This document shows, piece after piece, positions 60,272-64,000 of a stretch of 64,000 nucleotides of DNA. The stretch is taken from the NCBI RefSeq assembly GCF_001636425.1, contig NZ_KV440953.1, positions 446,847-510,846 on the forward strand, read 5' to 3'. Source of the stretch: Heyndrickxia acidicola (GTDB lineage: Bacteria > Bacillota > Bacilli > Bacillales > Bacillaceae_C). The notes below the pieces were generated by a model. That model saw only the letters and a program-made list of their open reading frames with translations. It was not told where the DNA came from and ran no database searches. Each line of letters opens with the position of its first letter. The first letter of the stretch is position 1. Made by a program: the position numbers and the translations under genes.

Positions 60272-61912
60272 ATGAGGGAAATGAAATGCGAGTGCGGTCA
60301 TGTCAATCCAATTGGCACCATTCTCTGTGAATCATGCGGGAGGGCCATGACAGAAGAAGCGATAAAAGAATCCTTGCATGACATGAGGTATGAGGGCAGT
60401 GCCAGACGCTCTCAAACCTATAACAAGACCATTGTCGATAAAGTATGGAATTTTTTCTCCTCTGTAAAGGTAGGCGTTTGGCTGATTGTCATTACCCTGA
60501 TCGCATCTGCTTTAGGAACCATACTTCCGCAGGAGCAATACATCCCCTCCGGTTCTGACCCCGCCCAATATTATAAAGATGAATACGGCTGGTTTGGGGA
60601 TCTTTGGTATACAATTGGTTTCCAAGATTTATATAATTCGTGGTGGTACCTATTATTAATTGCTTCAATTGGAGTATCTCTTGTTATCTGCAGTTTGGAC
60701 CGGTATATTCCTCTTAGAAGGGCTTTGAAAAATCAGAAGGTAACGAGGCATGAAGGCTTTCTTATGCGGCAGCGCATCTTTGGGAATTCGGAAGGACACG
60801 GGCGAGAGGAAGCGTTTGAGCAAGTAAAGTCCAAATTAAAAGAAAAAAGATATCGCCTGAGGGAAGAAAACGGAAATATACTGGCTGAAAAAAACCGTTT
60901 TAGCCGCTGGGGACCATACATAAATCATATAGGGTTAATTATCTTTTTAATCGGCTCTATGCTTCGTTTTATTCCTGGTATGTACGTAGATGAATTGCTT
61001 TGGATTCGAGAAGGAGAGAAAAAAATTGTCCCGGGAACAAATTCTCAGTTTGTCATTGAGAATAAGAAATTCATCCTGCAGACCTATGATAAAAAGAAAG
61101 ATAATCAAAATTTTGATCAGGCTATTGACCGTGTTGGCAGTGTGCCGAAAAATTTCCAGTCCAATGTGGTACTGTATAAAAGAGAAGGCGGAAAAATTGC
61201 CGGTGAGCCTGCTAAACTAAAAAAATTAGAATCTTACCAAATTAAAGTCAATCAACCATTGAAATTTGACCATTATGCTGTCTATCAAATGGATTATAAA
61301 TTAAATGAATTTCATGATATGTGGTTCCGACTTGAAAACAAAAAAACAGGAAAGTTCTATGGTCTGATGAAGATTGATTTATTCAATCCAAAGGATGTAT
61401 ATAACCTGGGCAACGGATACAAAGTCCAATTACTTGGTTTCTATCCGAATTTTACAGGTTTTGCAAAAAATGGAGAACCTCAATCGAGTTCTCCCATTCC
61501 CGATAATCCCGCTTTTTTATTCAACATGATTACCCCAGAGCATCCAAAGGGTGAAAAAAGCTTTGCTGCAATTCGAGAAACAATTGAGCCTCTCGGAAAT
61601 AATGAGTATAAAATGGCTTTTGCCGGTATCGACACTAGGAATGTATCTGCGCTTACAGTGCATAAGGATTTAACCTTATGGGTATTGGCTTTTGGCGGCT
61701 TCATTTTTATGATTGGTGTCGTACAAGGCGCCTATTGGAACCATCGCAGGATTTGGCTGCAAAATAAAGATGGAAAGGTGCTTATAGCCGGGCATACCAA
61801 CAAAAATTGGTATGGACTGAAACGAGAAATAGCTTTCGTTTTAGAAGGGACAGGGATTCCGGAGCCCATCGATCAGCAGGAAAAGAAAAAAGAAGGGGAG
61901 CAGGAGGGATAA
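60272..61912 (+). CDS. resB: Cytochrome c biogenesis protein ResB
   Basis: System II cytochrome c maturation protein, 546 residues, working with ResC to deliver haem. An N-terminal zinc ribbon ([18 protein letters not shown], about 5-22) precedes four transmembrane helices (about 65-85, 125-145, 225-245, 470-495) and a large extracytoplasmic beta domain. ATG 60272 follows AAAGGGG; the frame is open to 60236. The zinc ribbon is not universal in ResB and may be a family feature of bacilli. Ends 1 base before resC. Confidence 0.94.
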   Translation: MREMKCECGHVNPIGTILCESCGRAMTEEAIKESLHDMRYEGSARRSQTYNKTIVDKVWNFFSSVKVGVWLIVITLIASALGTILPQEQYIPSGSDPAQYYKDEYGWFGDLWYTIGFQDLYNSWWYLLLIASIGVSLVICSLDRYIPLRRALKNQKVTRHEGFLMRQRIFGNSEGHGREEAFEQVKSKLKEKRYRLREENGNILAEKNRFSRWGPYINHIGLIIFLIGSMLRFIPGMYVDELLWIREGEKKIVPGTNSQFVIENKKFILQTYDKKKDNQNFDQAIDRVGSVPKNFQSNVVLYKREGGKIAGEPAKLKKLESYQIKVNQPLKFDHYAVYQMDYKLNEFHDMWFRLENKKTGKFYGLMKIDLFNPKDVYNLGNGYKVQLLGFYPNFTGFAKNGEPQSSSPIPDNPAFLFNMITPEHPKGEKSFAAIRETIEPLGNNEYKMAFAGIDTRNVSALTVHKDLTLWVLAFGGFIFMIGVVQGAYWNHRRIWLQNKDGKVLIAGHTNKNWYGLKREIAFVLEGTGIPEPIDQQEKKKEGEQEG

Positions 61913-61913
61913 T

Positions 61914-63122
61914 ATGACCGGCATTACCGGACTCAGCAGTGACTTTTTGTTTATGGCATTTATTTTATATCTGATTGGTACACTTTTGTTTGGAGGGGCC
62001 ATTCGCTCGAATAAGGCCGTTTCTCAAACTCCAAAACAAAATCGCTGGGGAAAATCAGGGATTGTTGTCACCATCATTGGTTTTGCTTCCCAAGTCGTCT
62101 ATTTCATTCTTCGCTGGATTGCATCCGGCCATGCGCCCGTCAGTAACTTATTCGAATTTACTACTTTTTTTGGCATGATGCTGGTGGGAGCCTTTATTGT
62201 CATTTACTTTATCTATCGAACAGCCGTCCTTGGATTATTTGCTTTGCCCATTGCACTATTGATCATCGCCTATGCCAGCATGTTTCCGAGGGATATTAAT
62301 CCTTTGGTGCCATCACTCAGGAGCTATTGGCTGCAAATACATGTGACGACAGCTGCAACAGGCGAAGCGATACTCTCAATAAGTTTTGCTGCTGGTTTAA
62401 TCTATTTAGTAAAAATGACAGATCAGAATAAAAGAGGCAAGCAAACTTTTTGGCTTGAAGCGGTCATGTTTGGATTAATCAGCTTCCTTGGATTTGTTAT
62501 CGTTACCTCTATTTTTGCCGCCATGCACTACAATGCTGCATTTAATTGGGTAGATAAAAATGGAACGGATTTAACGGGGAATGACGGATTGATGTATCAC
62601 CTGCCTGCTGTATTCGGTCCAAATGAGGGCACCCTTCAGACACATGGCGTAATGAAGCCGTGGGTTTTACTGCCTGCATATATAAATGCAGAAAAATTTA
62701 ATAGTTTTATTTGGTCTATTGCTGCAGGAGTGGTAATCTATATAGTGACAAGGTTAATAATAAGAAAAAGAATAGGCGAACTCCTTAAACCATTGACTAA
62801 GAATATACGGGATGATCTGGTAGATGAAATTAGTTACCGCTCTGTTTTAATAGGCTTCCCTGTTTTCACATTAGGCGCTTTAATATTTGCTATGATATGG
62901 GCCCAAATTGCGTGGAGCAAATTTTGGAGCTGGGATCCCAAAGAGGTTTGGGCTCTTGTAACCTGGTTATTTTATGCAGCATTTCTCCATTTGCGGCTCT
63001 CAAAAGGCTGGCATGGTGAAAAGTCTGCTTGGCTGGCCGTAATAGGATTTGGCATCATTATGTTTAATCTGATTGCGGTAAACCTTATCATAGCAGGCCT
63101 GCATTCCTACGCAGGTGTATAA
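61914..63122 (+). CDS. resC: Cytochrome c biogenesis protein ResC (CcsA family)
   Basis: Haem-handling integral membrane protein, 402 residues, with about eight helices. The tryptophan-rich WWD-type motif is seen in [20 protein letters not shown] (about 330-349), with His ligands in [10 protein letters not shown] and further on in FLHLRL. GGAGCAGGAGGG precedes the ATG. It pairs with ResB as the cytochrome c synthase. Confidence 0.95.
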   Translation: MTGITGLSSDFLFMAFILYLIGTLLFGGAIRSNKAVSQTPKQNRWGKSGIVVTIIGFASQVVYFILRWIASGHAPVSNLFEFTTFFGMMLVGAFIVIYFIYRTAVLGLFALPIALLIIAYASMFPRDINPLVPSLRSYWLQIHVTTAATGEAILSISFAAGLIYLVKMTDQNKRGKQTFWLEAVMFGLISFLGFVIVTSIFAAMHYNAAFNWVDKNGTDLTGNDGLMYHLPAVFGPNEGTLQTHGVMKPWVLLPAYINAEKFNSFIWSIAAGVVIYIVTRLIIRKRIGELLKPLTKNIRDDLVDEISYRSVLIGFPVFTLGALIFAMIWAQIAWSKFWSWDPKEVWALVTWLFYAAFLHLRLSKGWHGEKSAWLAVIGFGIIMFNLIAVNLIIAGLHSYAGV

Positions 63123-63412
63123 GGGAATTCAACATGTTTATGGGGTCTGTCTCTAGATGGTTTTCGTGTATGAAGCCATCTTGAGTTCGGCCCTGTTTTT
63201 ATGGAGGCTGATTGAGAAACAATTATAGCATCCTTTCACATTGATGAAAGCTATTGCTAATGGATTTTTATTATGCTTTTCTATAACGCCAAGTAGCATG
63301 GCGCTTTCACTTTCTTATATCTTCCTTTCAGCTTAGCATAAGGCACCCTTTGAAAAAATAAACAGTTATCATCTAAGAAATATTACAGATCACTTGTAAG
63401 GAGGAATGATTG
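63123..63412. other. resC-resD intergenic region
   Basis: 290 bases with small hairpins (AGATGG/CCATCT near 63156-63176; CGCCA/TGGCG near 63288-63304). B. subtilis has an internal resDE promoter here; I see no unambiguous hexamers. Confidence 0.4.
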
Positions 63413-64000
63413 ATGGAACAACCATTGGGAAAAATTTTGGTAGTGGATGATGAAGAAAGAATTAGACGTCTGCTCAAAATATATCTCGAGAGAGAGAACT
63501 ACATAATTGAAGAAGCTGAAGATGGCAAAGAGGCATTGGAAAAGGCAATAGAAACGAACTATGATTGTATTCTGTTAGATTTAATGATGCCTGGTATGGA
63601 TGGAATTGAGGTCTGTCAGGAGCTTCGAACAAAAAAATCAACTCCCGTTATCATGCTGACTGCTAAAGGTGAAGAAACCAATCGGGTTGAGGGGTTTGAA
63701 GCTGGGACGGACGATTATATTGTAAAGCCGTTCAGTCCAAGGGAAGTGGTGCTTCGGGTTAAGGCGTTGCTGCGCAGAAGCACTCCATCAAGCTTTATGA
63801 ACACAGAAACGAAATCCAAAGATTTAATCGTATATCCGCATTTAACGATTGATAATGATGCCCACCGTGTAACAGCGGATGGAGTGGAAGTGAATCTTAC
63901 ACCAAAAGAATATGAATTGCTCTACTTCCTGGCAAAAGCGCCGGATAAGGTGTTTGATCGTGAGCATCTTTTAAAAGAAGTATGGCATTATGAATTTTTT
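63413..64000 (+). CDS. resD: Response regulator ResD (partial, runs off window end)
   Basis: The first 196 codons of an OmpR-family regulator. The receiver domain has the acidic pair in LVVDDEERIRR (12-13 of the protein), the phosphorylated Asp in DCILLDLMMPGMDG (about 57), the switch Thr in VIMLTAKGEE and Lys in DYIVKPFSPRE. The winged-helix output domain begins at about 135 (VNLTPKEYELLYFLAKAPDK). Similarity to B. subtilis ResD and the place after resABC identify it; resE should follow beyond the window. ResD responds to low oxygen and nitric oxide and controls resABC. GGAGGAATG precedes the ATG. Confidence 0.95.
   Translation, partial: MEQPLGKILVVDDEERIRRLLKIYLERENYIIEEAEDGKEALEKAIETNYDCILLDLMMPGMDGIEVCQELRTKKSTPVIMLTAKGEETNRVEGFEAGTDDYIVKPFSPREVVLRVKALLRRSTPSSFMNTETKSKDLIVYPHLTIDNDAHRVTADGVEVNLTPKEYELLYFLAKAPDKVFDREHLLKEVWHYEFF

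Overview
The window is an ordinary chromosomal stretch of a low-GC, endospore-forming member of the Bacillaceae (Bacillus sensu lato). The evidence is the gene content (spoIIA operon with sigF, spoVA genes, spoIIM, spmAB, dacB, dacF, an H-type spore protein, a YjcZ peptide, mciZ, sinIR) and an order that follows the B. subtilis yqj-yqk-ypu-res segment, recalled from memory and not aligned here. No rRNA, tRNA, CRISPR array, prophage or transposase gene was found.

Region by region: (1) 1-14.9 kb, yqj segment: YqjA-like membrane protein, L,D-transpeptidase, Prli42-like peptide, methylmalonyl-CoA epimerase plus carboxyltransferase, M20 peptidase, a lone CheW domain, DNA polymerase Y1, zwf, rnz, phosphatase, namA, MBL hydrolase, SDR. 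(2) 14.9-21.4 kb, a repeat-rich accessory stretch: secreted NlpC/P60 enzyme, an ECF sigma/anti-sigma pair with its own ECF-type promoter, and a Fur-box-preceded feoA-feoB-Cys-rich operon. (3) 21.4-26.5 kb: yqzH diverging from a LexA-boxed DNA polymerase Y2 with a YolD-like gene, a triple-LysM GH18 enzyme, and an alpha/beta hydrolase. (4) 26.5-32.9 kb: HMG-CoA lyase, xpaC-telA, thiolase and scoAB (leucine/ketone-body catabolism with a candidate cre site), and yqkE. (5) 33.1-44.3 kb: sinIR, aldo/keto reductase, mciZ, nudF, EndoQ-family nuclease, sspH, spoIIM, fur, yqzK, xerD, deoB-punA-pdp. (6) 44.9-52.5 kb: dacF, spoIIAA-AB-sigF, a shortened spoVA operon, lysA. (7) 52.6-64 kb: a broken small ORF, an orphan ribT, ypuF, yjcZ-type peptide, scpAB, dacB-spmAB, rluB, resABC and the start of resD, which runs off the window.

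Regulation can be read in several places: sigma-H and sigma-G promoters before spoIIA, spoVA and sspH, a possible sigma-E promoter before dacB, Spo0A-like boxes before sinI, LexA boxes before polY2, Fur- and PerR-like boxes before feo and fur, and many factor-independent terminators. Two of these terminators place the stop codon of the gene (sigF, ribT) inside the hairpin loop.

I found no wholly new multi-gene system. The most unusual material is small or non-coding: a family of nested-palindrome, MITE-like elements with GGCTTTGTTAA-type ends, a second and third family of intergenic repeats, a perfect 26-bp hairpin after yqkE, tiny genes that are easily missed (prli42, yqzH with a 10-codon leader, mciZ, sinI, a 43-residue orphan), and three gene-content departures from the B. 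subtilis order (spoVA without AC/AD/AEB, ribT without the rib operon, zwf without gnd).
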